Translations under genes and position numbers: made by a program
Part shown: positions 10,019 to 20,180 of the stretch, piece after piece
Layout: every line of letters begins with the position of its first letter
Position numbering within the stretch: position 1 is the stretch's first letter
The notes under the pieces: model-generated
Databases searched by the model: none
What the model was told of the DNA's origin: nothing
What the model saw: the letters and a program-made list of their open reading frames with translations, nothing else
Origin: Bacillus sp. JCM 19058
GTDB lineage: Bacteria > Bacillota > Bacilli > Bacillales_H > Bacillaceae_D
Length of the DNA stretch: 50,215 nucleotides
Assembly (NCBI GenBank): GCA_001310555.1
Contig: BAXO01000037.1
Coordinates: 1-50,215, forward strand
Direction: 5' to 3'

Positions 10019-10705
10019 CTCGATGCCTTCGGTACAAGTATGTTTCCCTCGCCTTTATTAGCCGTACGGGAGCTATACCTCGGTTTCTTTGAAACTGGTA
10101 TACTGTCAGCGGCTGTCATGACTAGCTTTGGAAGAATTGGTCTAGGCTTCGCATTAGCTGTCCTGATCGGCGCAACTCTCGGCATTCTGCTCGCCCGTTC
10201 GAAAATTGCAGACGAAACATTAGGATCACTCGTCATTGCCTTGCAGTCAGTCCCGAGTATTGTCTGGCTCCCATTGGCTCTCGTAATGTTTCAGGGAGGG
10301 AATATGGCGATTCTCTTCGTCGTCGTTCTGGGCGGAACTTGGGCGATGACAATGAATACGCGCATGGGAATCAAAAATGTTCAGCCTCTGCTAATTCGAG
10401 CAGCGCGAACGATGGGCTACAAAGGCTCTGAGCTTGTCTGGAAGGTTATGCTTCCGGCTTCCATTCCAGCTGCATTAACCGGCGTTCGACTTGCCTGGGC
10501 TTTTGCTTGGAGGGCGCTAATGGCGGCAGAGCTCCTCGGACGCGGCGGGCTCGGACGGACACTTATGGATGCCCGTGATTTCTTTAATATGAATCTCGTG
10601 ATCGCGATCATGATTATTATTGCCGTAACAGGATTAATTGTTGAATATTTAATTTTCCAACCGATTGAAAGAAAAGTGCTAGCCCGCTGGGGTTATGCCA
10701 AATAA
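9951..10705 (+). CDS. SsuC-type ABC transporter permease (one frameshift)
   Basis: A membrane subunit of the BPD_transp_1 class. The ATG at 9951 follows GGAGG and reads MITTVRRLLFFIALIAIWEI, giving a first membrane segment. The frame breaks near 10036; one extra G restores VQVWFPSPLLAVRELYLG. The rest is open from 10040, with further hydrophobic segments and the EAA-like cytoplasmic loop around RAARTMGYKGSELVWKVMLP, followed by SIPAALTGVRLAWAFAW. Length after repair is about 251 residues, the normal size. It overlaps the ATPase gene in reading and is followed after 191 bp by the binding protein, which has its own ribosome site. Confidence 0.85.
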
Positions 10706-10740
10706 TACGATTGCGCGAGTGTTATTCTGATGTTTGTTTT

Positions 10741-10760
10741 ACGTCTCGCATGTGAGACGT
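10741..10760. repeat. hairpin between permease and binding-protein genes
   Basis: ACGTCTC and GAGACGT flank a 6-nt loop, with no T tract. Such intercistronic hairpins often stabilise or partly terminate transcripts ahead of a strongly expressed binding-protein gene; here that role is a guess. Confidence 0.35.
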
Positions 10761-10896
10761 ATATCGGGGGGGCAATCCCTTGACGCCTGTTGTTAGCGAT
10801 TGCCGGCGCAAATTCAAGTGACGCCCTAACATCGTTCGCTCAGGAACAGAATATTTGGCTCTGCACACAAACGATTAACGTGAAGGGAGAAGCATC

Positions 10897-11904
10897 ATGA
10901 AGAAATGGCTACAAGCGACGGGAATTGCTCTTATATTCGGTGTCTTAACTGCATGCGGAACTGACGGAAACCAAGGAGCTGGCAGTGAAGAGGTCAATGT
11001 CGGTTACTTTCCTAATCTCGATCACGCAGCAGCGATTGTCGGCAAGGAAAAAGGCTATTTTCAGGAGGAACTCGGAGAAACAAAAGCACTGTTTTCTTCA
11101 TTTTCTAACGGTAACGATTTTATCGAGGAACTAGAGGCTGGAACTATCGACATTGGTTATGTCGGGCCCGGTCCCGCGATTAGTTACTATTTATCTGGTG
11201 GAGACGTTGTTATTCTCGGAACTGCGGCTAATGGCGCAACGTTGATCGTCTCTCGTGAAGACTCTGGAATCGAATCCCTTGACGACTTTGGCGGAAAATC
11301 TTTTTGTACTCCTGGAAATGGTTGCACGCATAATGTTCAGCTGGAAATGATGCTTAAAGAACTTGGCCTTGAATCCAATCGGGTTGGCGGTACTGTCGAA
11401 CATCAATCTCGTATCCCGCCAGCGAGTATGGTCGCCATGTTCGAACAAGGACAAATTGACGCTGCAGCGGCACCTGAGCCTTGGGGCACATATTTGGTGG
11501 AAGAGCTCAATGCGAATGTCGTTGCCGAATGGATGATGTTTTTCTTGGTGAAACCTTACCTAGCGTAGTTATCGCGACATCAAAAAGCTTTGTCGAGGAA
11601 CATCCGGAAGTCGTTGATGCGGTACTACGCGCCCACAAAAAAAGCAGTTGACTTCACCCAGGAAAACAGGTCGGATACGTTAGCGACCGTGAATGACTCC
11701 TTATACGACTTAACCCAGCAGCGCCTGCCGGAACAAGTGCTCGAGCATGCATGGGAGCGCATGTTTATTACAACCGATACGCACCCTGAAGCCCTTCAAG
11801 CCTGGGCAGACGCATCGCATGAATTAAAGTTTATACCAGAGGAACCCAACCTCGATGGTTTTGTCGATACGAGCCGACTTGACGCCATACTGTCAGAGGA
11901 ATAA
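10897..11904 (+). CDS. SsuA-type substrate-binding lipoprotein (two frameshifts)
   Basis: The extracellular binding component of the importer. The signal peptide MKKWLQATGIALIFGVL ends in the lipobox LTAC, so the protein is lipid-anchored. NVGYFPNLDHAAAIVGKEKG and GYVGPGPAISYYLSGGDV are typical of the SsuA/NMT1 superfamily, and AAAPEPWGTYL lies in the second lobe. The frame breaks near 11529 (GG where GGG is needed) and in an A7 run at 11637-11643 (one extra). The repair gives WDDVFLGETLPSVVIATSK, then FVEEHPEVVDAVLRAHKKAVDF in two overlapping stretches, about 335 residues in all. Two cysteines in CTPGNGC are close enough to form a disulfide, which is uncommon for the family. Confidence 0.85.
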
Positions 11905-11909
11905 CTTAA

Positions 11910-11940
11910 CCCCCGTATCACTGACGATACGGGGGCTTTT
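11910..11940 (+). terminator. intrinsic terminator of the ABC transporter operon
   Basis: A perfect 10-bp stem (CCCCCGTATC with GATACGGGGG) and a 6-nt loop are followed by CTTTT, 5 bp after the binding-protein stop. Confidence 0.9.
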
Positions 11941-12506
11941 GACATTGTCCGTCAGACTTTTCCTTTCATGATCTTCTCCGACTATTTCGATTCGTTTTAG
12001 CTTAACGACAATAGGCCATTACAACGCTAACGTATCGCTTTTTGCATGCTTTGCCCAGGTGTCAAGCGACACCGTTTTACTCCACTTGTTAACTCGACTA
12101 GAAAAGTATCCGGTCCTGTCGGCTGCGAGTTTCCTCCCGCAGGCTCCACGTTTGCTTTTTGTCATTTTGATTAACTTCGTCCCCTTTTACAAAACATCAG
12201 TACTGAACCATTTCGAACTACTAGCAAATTCCCCTCATATCATTATTCGATAGAAGCTGATAACCCGATCATTCATGCTCGTTAATCCATCAACCTCCAG
12301 CAGCATTTTCCGCCCGAATGATTCAACCAAGTGTGATCGTAAATGCGATTGTCGCTAGAGATCGGAGTCACTTTCAATTGTTTTCGGTCGGGCTTCAATT
12401 AGATATCCTTTTCGGAAATTTCATCGTTATGCACTATTTTGTAGGTATTAGTGATCGTGTTGCGATAGTAAAGCAAACCGATGATAAAAAGGCATTTGTC
12501 ATCAAT
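11941..12506. other. intergenic, no convincing gene
   Basis: Short open frames exist (for example from 12059 and 12318 on the plus strand), but they lack ribosome sites, and their composition and lack of recognisable motifs argue against coding. Confidence 0.5.
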
Positions 12507-12520
12507 TTGACAAAAATTTC

Positions 12521-12549
12521 TTTACATTTTTCATAATTATGGTTATAAT
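12521..12549 (+). promoter_or_regulatory. strong promoter of the small peptide locus
   Basis: TTTACA (12521-12526) and TATAAT (12544-12549) are 17 bp apart. An alternative TTGACA lies 14 bp further upstream. The AT-rich flank also fits a strong sigma-A promoter. Confidence 0.7.
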
Positions 12550-12589
12550 TACTTTTGTAATTCAAATTAGTGCAAGGAGGTAGTTAAAC

Positions 12590-12710
12590 ATGATGAAGCA
12601 TCAACTTATTTCGCGAATGACCCTTGACTCAAAAACTTCATATGTTGCTCATTGTTACCTACCTTGGCACAGCTCTACCCTTTAATGCTGGAGCTCTAGC
12701 TTTTATATGA
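12590..12710 (+). CDS. small hydrophobic peptide, unknown function, possible frameshift
   Basis: A perfect AAGGAGG (12574-12580) lies 9 bp before ATG 12590. As written the frame is 31 codons (MMKHQLISRMTLDSK then TSYVAHCYLPWHSSTL), ending at 12685. If one A is dropped from the A5 run 12631-12635 the frame instead becomes 39 codons and turns strongly hydrophobic: LHMLLIVTYLGTALPF then NAGALAFI, ending at 12710. Given the many similar breaks in this window I prefer the second reading: a basic N-terminus plus one membrane helix. Two terminators follow at once, so the transcript would be about 180-240 nt. I do not recognise the family. A leader peptide, small membrane protein or toxin-like peptide are all possible. 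Confidence 0.5.
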
Positions 12711-12721
12711 ACAAACCAAGC

Positions 12722-12749
12722 CGTAGGAGCATTCCCCCTACGTTTTTTT
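12722..12749 (+). terminator. first terminator after the small peptide gene
   Basis: CGTAGG and CCTACG pair across a 9-nt loop and are followed by seven T. Confidence 0.8.
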
Positions 12750-12770
12750 GACGATCTCATTTTACTAAAA

Positions 12771-12796
12771 AACCGTAGGGGAGCCTGCGGTTTTTT
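12771..12796 (+). terminator. second terminator after the small peptide gene
   Basis: AACCGTAGG pairs with CCTGCGGTT (one G-U) over a 4-nt loop, flanked by A6 and T6. It can therefore work in both directions. Confidence 0.75.
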
Positions 12797-13270
12797 CAAT
12801 GTTGAAAATCCTAGTTACTTAGGTTTTCATATAGTGAAACTCCCTGTCAATTGGGCTTTCAGCACTAATTGATCGGTAGTCGAACCGTTCCGAATGTAAC
12901 AGGAAGTGTTTCCCAATTTGTTCGTTTCCATTCTGGGTAACTGCCCGTTATTCGGGACAACTAGCAGGCTCGCTCGCCTGTGCCCTCGAAATTGAGACTG
13001 TGTCCATGCGCGGCCTTGCTTGCGCTAGTCATGCATAGCTTTCGGTATAGCGAGCTCCCTGCTTATATTCTTACGCGGCCCGTTACATCAATTGGCGTTC
13101 AGGCAGGGACAGGTTTAGGCATCCCGAAGGCTATAAGCCTTTTCCGTTAATGGAGAGCAGATGAGAGATGACCATCACTGCGCCATTAAAACGCAGGAGG
13201 ATAGCTTACCGATGCTGACATGACTAATTTCAGAGGTTTATACGACAATCAAACATTAAAAGAAAAGGAG
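12797..13270. other. intergenic, nothing recognised
   Basis: No open frame with a ribosome site or family motif is visible. Composition is more GC-rich than the flanking small-ORF loci. Confidence 0.45.
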
Positions 13271-13279
13271 GAGAGGACA

Positions 13280-13345
13280 TTGTTTTTAAGAATAAGAAGT
13301 AGTGTTTTTCAAAGCTGGTATGAGCAGGTGAAGGGCCTCACCTAA
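13280..13345 (+). CDS. possible 21-residue peptide
   Basis: A TTG at 13280 follows AAAAGGAGGAGAGG at good distance and reads MFLRIRSSVFQSWYEQVKGL then T, stopping at TAA 13343-13345. The same frame continues after the stop as DEFIKLGGKE into the next ORF, so a base error at the TAA could hide one longer protein. The GGAGG of the next gene lies in that stretch, however, so two cistrons are equally likely. Function unknown. Confidence 0.35.
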   Translation: MFLRIRSSVFQSWYEQVKGLT

Positions 13346-13375
13346 GATGAATTCATTAAATTAGGAGGCAAAGAG

Positions 13376-13518
13376 ATGACATTTCATTTTTTTGATTTTT
13401 ACGATTACGATTAAAAAAACGAACGTATACAAGCGAAGAGTTGGCACAAATCGTTAGACAGCAACAGCTGTTAAAAGAAATGAATATTCGATTAGACCAA
13501 TATCGCTATTTAAAATAA
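13376..13518 (+). CDS. small basic protein, unknown function (frameshift)
   Basis: ATG 13376 has an excellent ribosome site (TTAGGAGG, 7 bp away). The frame reads MTFHFFDFYDYD and stops at 13414. Restoring one T at 13411-13412 continues it as LKKRTYTSEELAQIVRQQQ then LLKEMNIRLDQYRYLK, ending at 13518, for about 47 residues. The second half looks like a real basic amphipathic helix, and a terminator begins at the stop codon. This supports the repaired reading. I do not recognise the family. Confidence 0.5.
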
Positions 13519-13549
13519 AGAGAGGCAGCTGCCTACTCTTTATTTTTTT
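13517..13549 (+). terminator. terminator of the small-ORF pair
   Basis: AAAGAG and CTCTTT enclose the palindrome AGGCAGCTGCCT, followed by ATTTTTTTT. It lies on the stop codon of the preceding ORF. Confidence 0.85.
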
Positions 13550-13710
13550 TCACTGGGCTCTAGCCCCCACATTGTTTCAATTATCCCCCGCTCCGCGCAC
13601 CTTATATCTGCCGATACTGACTTCACCCGGAAGCGTCCGCACTTTATTCGCGATTGTCTGTCGATTGGTGTTCCGCTCAGCATCCCTTACGCCCTTATAC
13701 GCCGCACGGC

Positions 13711-13743
13711 AAAAAAAAAGTCTGCGCAATTAATGCACAGACT
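13711..13743 (-). terminator. terminator of the hemEHY operon
   Basis: On the minus strand AGTCTGTGCA and TGCGCAGACT form a stem over a short loop, followed by nine T. It overlaps the last codons of hemY. Confidence 0.9.
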
Positions 13744-15120
13744 GCTCCTTTAGGATTTTTGCGGCCGCTGCTTCACCTTGATCAATACAGTCAGGTAGAC
13801 CGACTCCATGATAAGCCGCGCCTGCCAAGTGTAGTCCCGGCAAGCTTCGGGCAGCATCTTCTTTTAGCTTTGCTATTTGAAACGTATGGCCGACGAGGTA
13901 CTGGGGCATCGACTGCCTCCACCTTGTGATCTTATGAAAAATCGGCTCTTCGTTTATCTCCATAACTGAACTCAAGTCCTTCAGCACCGCGGCAACGATC
14001 TCTTGATCGGTTTTTTCAACAATAGCCGGGTTGTTAACACCACCTACAAAGCTTCTTAGCAATGTATACCCTTTAGGAGTCGTATGTGCCATTTTTTGTC
14101 AGTCCACGTACAAGCGGTAATCGTGTAGGGCCCTTTTTTCGAAACAACAAATCCCGTTCCTTCATACGGATGCCGAACGGCTTCTTTAGAAAAAGCAAGG
14201 GCTATTGTGGCGACTGTTGAAGTTTCCATCTCCGCTAAATAGCGAAAAGCAGGATAACTTGCGAGCAGCCGTCCCGTTACATTCGGCGGGGTCGCCACAA
14301 TGACTTGTTCATAGTCCGCATTCGTGCCATCCTGAAAATAGATTCGAAAGCCTGACGGCGTTTTTTCTATCGTTTTGCTGACCGTTTGCAGTCGAATCTT
14401 TTCAGGCGGTATTTGCCCCTCCAATGCATCGATAAACGACTGCAGCCCGCGGCGAAATGTAAGAAACTTTGCCTTCGGTTTCGAGGCTGAATCGGCTTGC
14501 TTCGAATGTTTTTGCTTCATTCCCCTGATCAAGCTGCCATGCGCTTCCTCAACTTGCTGAAATTGCGGAAATGTCGCCTTTAAACTTAATCGATCGATAT
14601 CGCCTGAATAAATACCTGAAAGCAGTGGCTCAATCAGATGGTCGACAGCCTCATCTCCGAGTCTGCGTCGAAAAAAATGGCCAATCGAGATATCCTCATC
14701 CTTCTCGACCATTTTCGGTAAGAGCAAATCGCCTAGCACGCGCAGCTTTCCGAGTGGCGAACATAATTCGGATGCCGCAAATGACAATAGCTCTGTCGGA
14801 ATACCCATAACGGCCCCTGCAGGAATCGGATGGAGCCTCTCCCCTTTTAAAATAAACGCCTGCCCTGTATCATTGGCGATAAGCTCATCTCCTAAGCCAA
14901 CGTCATGGGCTAAGCGTGACATGCTTTCTTTACGTGCCAGAAATGAGTCCGGTCCTGTCTCAATGACAAAATTCTTGATCCGCTCCGTCTTAATTTTGCC
15001 GCCAAGACGGTGACTCGCTTCAAGAATTTCATAATCCAGATTAGCTTTTTCAAGCTTCACCGCTGCAGCTAAGCCTGTTATTCCTCCTCCGATGATAGCG
15101 ACTCGACGTTTCCTTTCCAC
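13730..15120 (-). CDS. hemY: coproporphyrinogen III oxidase HemY/CgoX (one frameshift)
   Basis: A FAD enzyme that oxidises coproporphyrinogen III to coproporphyrin III in the Gram-positive haem pathway. It starts at GTG 15120, 6 bp after the hemH stop. The FAD motif is VAIIGGGITGLAAAVKLEK; RLGGKI, IETGPDSF and GLPDCIDQGEAAA near the end are typical. The frame switches at 14089-14090 (GG where GGG is needed), joining TWTDKKWAHTTPKGYTLL. The repaired length is about 463 residues. It is the last gene of hemE-hemH-hemY and ends in a terminator. Confidence 0.93.
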
Positions 15121-15126
15121 AGCTCA

Positions 15127-16061
15127 TCACTCTTTCCTTGCCAGCTTATTCGTTACGACAGTTGCTAAACAATCGATAAATTCCGTTTTATCATTTGGCA
15201 TCTCGGGCCGGAAATAATTTACACCTAATTCGTCTGTAACCACTTTACATTCATAATCATTATCGTAAAGAACCTCAAGGTGATCAGCAACAAAACCGAC
15301 GGGGCAATAAACAAAGGAAGTATACCCCTCGTTGTTATACAATTCGCGCGTTAAATCCTGGACATCTGGTCCGAGCCACGGCTCAGGGGTATTTCCTTTA
15401 CTTTGCCAACCGACCGCAAACTGTTTAACTCCCGCAGCTTTTGCAATTAAATCGGCCGTCTCCGCCAGCTGCTCTGGATATGGATCTCCTGCCTGAATAA
15501 TTTTTTTTCGGGCAAGCTGTGGGCGGAGAAAATTACACAGGTTTTATTTAAATCGTTTATTTGGGTAAAGGTTCCCTTAACTTGCTTGGCCCAATAATTG
15601 ATAAACTTCGGTTCTGTGTACCAGCTTTCAATGCTGACAATATTCGGGCCACCAATTTTTTTCGCTTCTTCCTGCGCCCGTCCGTTGTAAGATTTTACAC
15701 TGAAGGTCGAAAAGTGTGGTGCCAGCACAATGCTAATTGCCTCTTCGATGCCGTCCTGCTTCATTTGTTGCACTGCTTCCTCGATAAATGGGGTGATATG
15801 TTTTAAACCGAGGTAAGCTTTAAACTCATAGTCCGGATGAAGCTCATTTAACCGGTCTTCAAGCGCTTTCGCCTGCTTTTCAGTAATTTTAGCGAGCGGA
15901 CTAATTCCTCCAATCGCTTCATAACGCTCTGTCAAATCTTCTAAAGCCTCTTGTGACGGCTTTCTTCCTCGTCGAATATGAGTATAGTAAGGCTCAATTT
16001 CTTCTTTGCTTCGCGGCGTTCCATATGCCATAACAAGAACGCCAAGTCGTTTTTTTGACAT
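15127..16061 (-). CDS. hemH: coproporphyrin ferrochelatase HemH/CpfC (one frameshift)
   Basis: Inserts iron into coproporphyrin III. The ATG at 16061 is preceded by GGAAGAGG inside the hemE end and reads [20 protein letters not shown]. Motifs are [14 protein letters not shown], the catalytic-type histidine in FSAHSLPEK, and [24 protein letters not shown] split here as two overlapping parts. After HSLPEK the frame is lost in an A8 run on the coding strand (T8 at 15501-15508). Removing two bases gives [20 protein letters not shown] and a continuous reading to the open C-terminal part at 15342. About 310 residues, normal for the family. A 7-A run near the start is in frame, so not every such run is faulty. 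Confidence 0.93.
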
Positions 16062-16062
16062 G

Positions 16063-17117
16063 CTAGCCTCTTCCTTCCTTCGCAAAAGCTTCCTGTGAAT
16101 ATTCATGTACAAAAGCGGTCAGACGTTTTAATGTTTCTGGACTCACCTCTGGGAAAACACCATGTCCTAAGTTAAAAACAAAATTTGGCGTTTTCATACC
16201 CTGCGCTAAAATCTCCTTTGTCCGCTCTTCGATGACATTCCATGGCGCAAGCAGCAAAGCTGGGTCGAGGTTACCTTGAAGCGTTTTTGTAATCCCCATT
16301 TGCCTTGCTTCATTGACAGAGAGCCGCCAATCAAGTCCAACAACATCGACCGGAAGCTCGCTCCAATCCTTCGTAAGGTGGCTCGCCCCAACACCGAATA
16401 AAATTAACGGGATATCCTCAGATTTAATTTCCGAAAAAATCCGATTCATCACTGGCTTTACAAACTTACGATAATCAGCCACGTTCAATGTACCGACCCA
16501 TGAATCAAAAAGCTGAATCGCCTGTGCACCTGCTTCAATTTGTGCCTTTACGTAGGCAATCGTCATGTCACCGAGCTTGTCCATTAAGAGGTGCCAAGCT
16601 TCAGGCTCAGCATACATAAACGATTTCACTTTATTGTAATTCTTTGATGGTCCCCCTTCAATCATATAGCTTGCCAACGTAAACGGAGCACCAGCAAAGC
16701 TAATGAGCGGAACTGTTAATTGTTCACGTAATATTTTGATCGTCTCCAGCACATAAGGAACATCAGCTTTCGGTGTTATCGTGCCAAGCCTTTCAACATC
16801 GGCCAGCGACCGAATCGGTTTTTCAATAACGGGACCGATCCCTGACTTTATCTCAACATCGATCCCGATGGAAGGTAGTGGTGTCATAATATCTTTATAC
16901 AAAATAGCCGCATCGTTATCATATTGATCAACCGGGAGCTTCGTTACGTAGGCGCAAAGCTCTGGCTGGTGGGTAATGTCAAACAATGAGTATTTTTCTT
17001 TAATTTTACGATATTCCGGCTGGGAGCGCCTGCCTGCCTCATATACCAAACAGGTACATGGTCATGAGCCTCACCTCGACACGCCTTTAAAAATGTTTCA
17101 TTAAAACTTGAACTCAT
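16063..17117 (-). CDS. hemE: uroporphyrinogen decarboxylase HemE (one frameshift)
   Basis: Decarboxylates uroporphyrinogen III to coproporphyrinogen III. The ATG at 17117 reads [19 protein letters not shown], then [18 protein letters not shown] once a missing G near 17029 is restored (GG should be GGG). The rest is open: [36 protein letters not shown] and [13 protein letters not shown] are signature stretches. About 350 residues. It is separated by one base from the hemH start, so translation is coupled. The upstream gap of about 470 bp to pbpF suggests its own promoter. Confidence 0.95.
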
Positions 17118-17464
17118 TCCGTCACACCTTTCTTAACATCGTTACCATTTTTCTCATTCGCTTTCCTTTATGTAAACATATCATCTTCTACTATAATGAC
17201 CAAACATCTAGTTGTATAGCCATCCACTCAAACTGTCATAAATTATTAGAAAATCGCTACCGATAATCCCCCTGTCGTGTGAAGGGCTAGCGCTCACAAC
17301 CCAGAACCCGTTAAGACAGCTCACTATCGGCATCCTCTTTCCGCAAAGGCTCTCTCAGTCCGGAACCGTTGCAGCTCGTCGGGATCTGCTCAACAGTAGC
17401 AACCACCTCTGAACTTGCCATTTCCCCGCACCGGTGCGCGAGTAACTAGACTCTAACAAAGAAA
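17118..17464. other. pbpF-hemE intergenic region
   Basis: No coding potential found. It must hold the hemE promoter, but I cannot assign convincing -35 and -10 boxes. Confidence 0.5.
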
Positions 17465-17497
17465 GCAGCTTCACCGGTTCGTCTTGCGGTAAGCTGC
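17465..17497 (-). terminator. probable terminator of pbpF
   Basis: GCAGCTT and AAGCTGC pair on the minus strand with a partly paired 19-nt interior (ACCG with CGGT), followed by TTTCTTT, about 90 bp after the pbpF stop. Confidence 0.6.
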
Positions 17498-17583
17498 CTC
17501 CTCGTAGTAGATACTATTCGTGACAGTGAGGAGTATAATTCCGCCTCACGGCATTCTTAATCCGTTATGCTTGACCTTGCTCA

Positions 17584-19726
17584 TTAAAATCCGAAACCAA
17601 AATTGACTTCAGCCGAATTGGAAGGCTCCCCGTGCCTTTCTGTCGTAGAATCGAGCGGTACAACGATATAGGTTTTTGAAGAAAAAGGATTTAACCTTGG
17701 ATGCAAATAGCCTGAGCCGTCAGTTACTGTTGCTAAATGAGTCTTCACGTCATGATCGACTTCATAAATGTCGTATTGGACACGTTCGTCATCGATTCCG
17801 GTCCATTCAAGCTTTACACTCATCAGTCCTTTTCCGCCTAAGATTAAAGAAGCTTCTAAATCATTGATTTTCGCTAACCGAACTGGCGGTTTAAGCTCTT
17901 TGACATCGTGTGGTTTCTTAAAAGTAAGTAAGCGCTCATCTGTAGGAAGCTTACTAACAAGCTCTTTAAACCAAGCTGTCGGATAGGCACTCCCACCCTT
18001 TAAATAGTTCTCAGAAGAGGTAATGTCGTAGCCAAACCAGACCGCTCCGACAACTGATGGCGTATAACCGACAAACCAAGCATCCCTTGCTCCGCTCTTA
18101 ACCGCCTCAAACGATGCGGTTCCTGTTTTTCCAGCCAGCGCAGCCTTTGTTTTTCCATTCCGACCCGTTCCTTCCTTAACTGCTAACTCAAGCATTCTCG
18201 TCATATTCCATGCTGTTTGGGCAGAAATGACTTGTGTCTCATTCTTGTCTGCACTGCCAATTAGCTCTCCGTCCTTATTATAAATATTTTCAATAAAATA
18301 AGGTTCAACGGTTTTTCCTCCATTGCCAAAGGCGCGGTAAGCTTTCGTAAGCTCAAGGGGAGTAATTCCTTCTGTCAGTCCTCCTAAGGCAATTGACAGC
18401 TGCTGATCGACGAGGTTAAAACCGAACTGCTTTAAATAGTAAAGAGACGTATCGATGCCAAGCTCATTCAAGAGCCAGACTGCTGGGGCATTAGCCGAAT
18501 TCATAATCGCTTCAAACATTGTTAGCTCACCCGAATAAGTACCATTACTATTTCTCGGTATGTAACCGGCATAGTTGTACGGCTTATCTGGTAATAGCGA
18601 ATACGGCTGAAAAACCCCTTGATCCATTGCTGGTGCAAAGACAGCTAAAGGCTTGAAGGTTGAAGCTGGCTGGCGTTTCACATTGACGCGGTTTAAGCCC
18701 TTTCTTACATAATCTCTCCCTCCCTGTACAGCCATTACTCCCCCTGTTTCCGAATCCATTAAGACGACGGCGCCTCGGCATCGTCGTTTCCGGTTGGAAA
18801 AAAGCGCTCTTCTTGTAAAAGGGAAAAGCTTGCTAGCTGCAGCTCTTTATTTATTGGCACAATAATCGTATACCCACCCGTGAGAATCTCTTCATTTGAC
18901 AACTGGTAACGCTCCTCTGCCTCATCAAGCACCATATCGATATATGTAAAAAGGGCTTCGTCATCATTCATCGGCACGACATTAGGCACCACTGTTTTCC
19001 CCTGTGCGCGGACCATGGTCTCTGCAGATAAATACCCGTTCCGCTCCATTACCGCCAGAACGAGATCGCGCCTTTGCTTACTCCGCTCAAGATTGATAAG
19101 AGGTGAATAATGATTCGGTGCTTGGCGACTCCGGCCAGTAATGCCCCTTCCTCCAAAGTTAGAGCTTCGACATCCTTATTAAAATATAACTGGGAGGCTG
19201 CTTGAAGTCCATAAGCACCGTGCCGAAATAAATTCGGTTTAAATACATGCCAAGAAGCTGGTCCTTACTGTACCTCCTTTCCAAATTCAATGCGATAAGC
19301 AGCTCTTTTGTTTTACGCAGCCATGCTTTTTCGTTCGTTAAGAAACATTTTTGGCCAGCTGCTGCGTAATTGTACTGCCGCCCTCTACCTTGTCATGCGC
19401 TAAAAAAATCGCGGTATAAAGCTCGTCCAACCGCACGAATATCGATCCCTTGATGCTCGTAAAAACGCGCATCCTCAATCGCAACAAAAGCAGCTTGAAC
19501 ATGGTCAGGTACTTCTTGAATGGATATGAGTTCACGATTTTCTAAATAAAGCTTCGTCACAGGGTTACCGGCTGTGTCAATCAACGATGTCGCATGATTC
19601 ATGACAAGCTTTTGATCATCAATTATATAGTTTCCCGCATAGACAGCGGCAAAAAAAAGCACTCGTTCCAATTAGAAAAGCAGCGATTAAAACAGAAGAC
19701 AACATTAATAATTTACGTTTCAGCAC
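17584..19726 (-). CDS. pbpF: class A penicillin-binding protein, PbpF-like (six frameshifts)
   Basis: A bifunctional peptidoglycan glycosyltransferase/transpeptidase anchored in the membrane. It starts at GTG 19726 (GAGGTG upstream) with MLKRKLLMLSSVLIAAFLIG as membrane anchor. The GT51 domain shows AIEDARFYEHQGID and GGSTITQQLAKNVF. The transpeptidase domain has STFKPL (SxxK), NSANAP (SxN) and AGKTGTA (KTG). The reading needs six repairs: A8 at 19651-19658 and A7 at 19402-19408 (one extra each), and one missing base near 19344, 19221, 19120 and 18771. The repaired length is about 715 residues. B. subtilis has pbpF directly before hemEHY, which supports the symbol. So many breaks in one gene could also mean true decay, but catalytic motifs are all intact. 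Confidence 0.85.
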
Positions 19727-19825
19727 GCCCACCTCGTTTCGAGCTTTTCTGCTAATATTATATGTTTCTCCCGCTAAAATAACAAAAAAAACCAATTGTT
19801 AGAACAAAAGACAGTTCCGACTATT

Positions 19826-20180
19826 GGCAAAGTGCCGTTTTTTAATACTTCTATTGAAAAAGTTATGGGAAGCTGTAGCTACTTTCAAAGGTATTAAACC
19901 GTAGATTATGCCGGGGCTTTGTTTCGAAGCTAGGTCACGATCTTATTTTTCTTTCCCAATAAAGCCTTGGAGTTACCCCTCCTTACAAGCTTAATTTTTC
20001 ATCGATGTATCCGGCTGGGCTGTTTTCTAAAGGAATTAGACGGTAACACAGAGTTTACATTAGTACATTCTGGTTAAGGCTCACCTGATATGAGCAAAAC
20101 GCTGCTGTTATTCGAGAAAGTTTGAATGGCTGGGAAGATATCGTCAATAATCGTTTGCGCGAGGCTGTAGAGCCGAACCG
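19826..20180 (+). pseudogene. decayed SRPBCC/AHSA1-family gene
   Basis: Translation in shifting plus-strand frames gives pieces in the order of an AHSA1-type protein: SIEKV then EAVATFKGIK near 19850, SFPIKPWSY near 19960, KELDGNTEFTLVHSG near 20030-20070, and ESLNGWEDIVNNRLREAVE near 20120-20175. Stops and frame changes separate them, and about 100 bp seem to be missing relative to a usual 150-residue member. Unlike the neighbouring genes, one or two base repairs do not restore it, so I call a true pseudogene. It lies between pbpF and the lia operon, both on the other strand. Confidence 0.5.

Noticed and set aside
12318..12536. 72-codon plus-strand ORF
   Set aside because: No ribosome site, overlaps the promoter of the small peptide locus, no recognisable motif.
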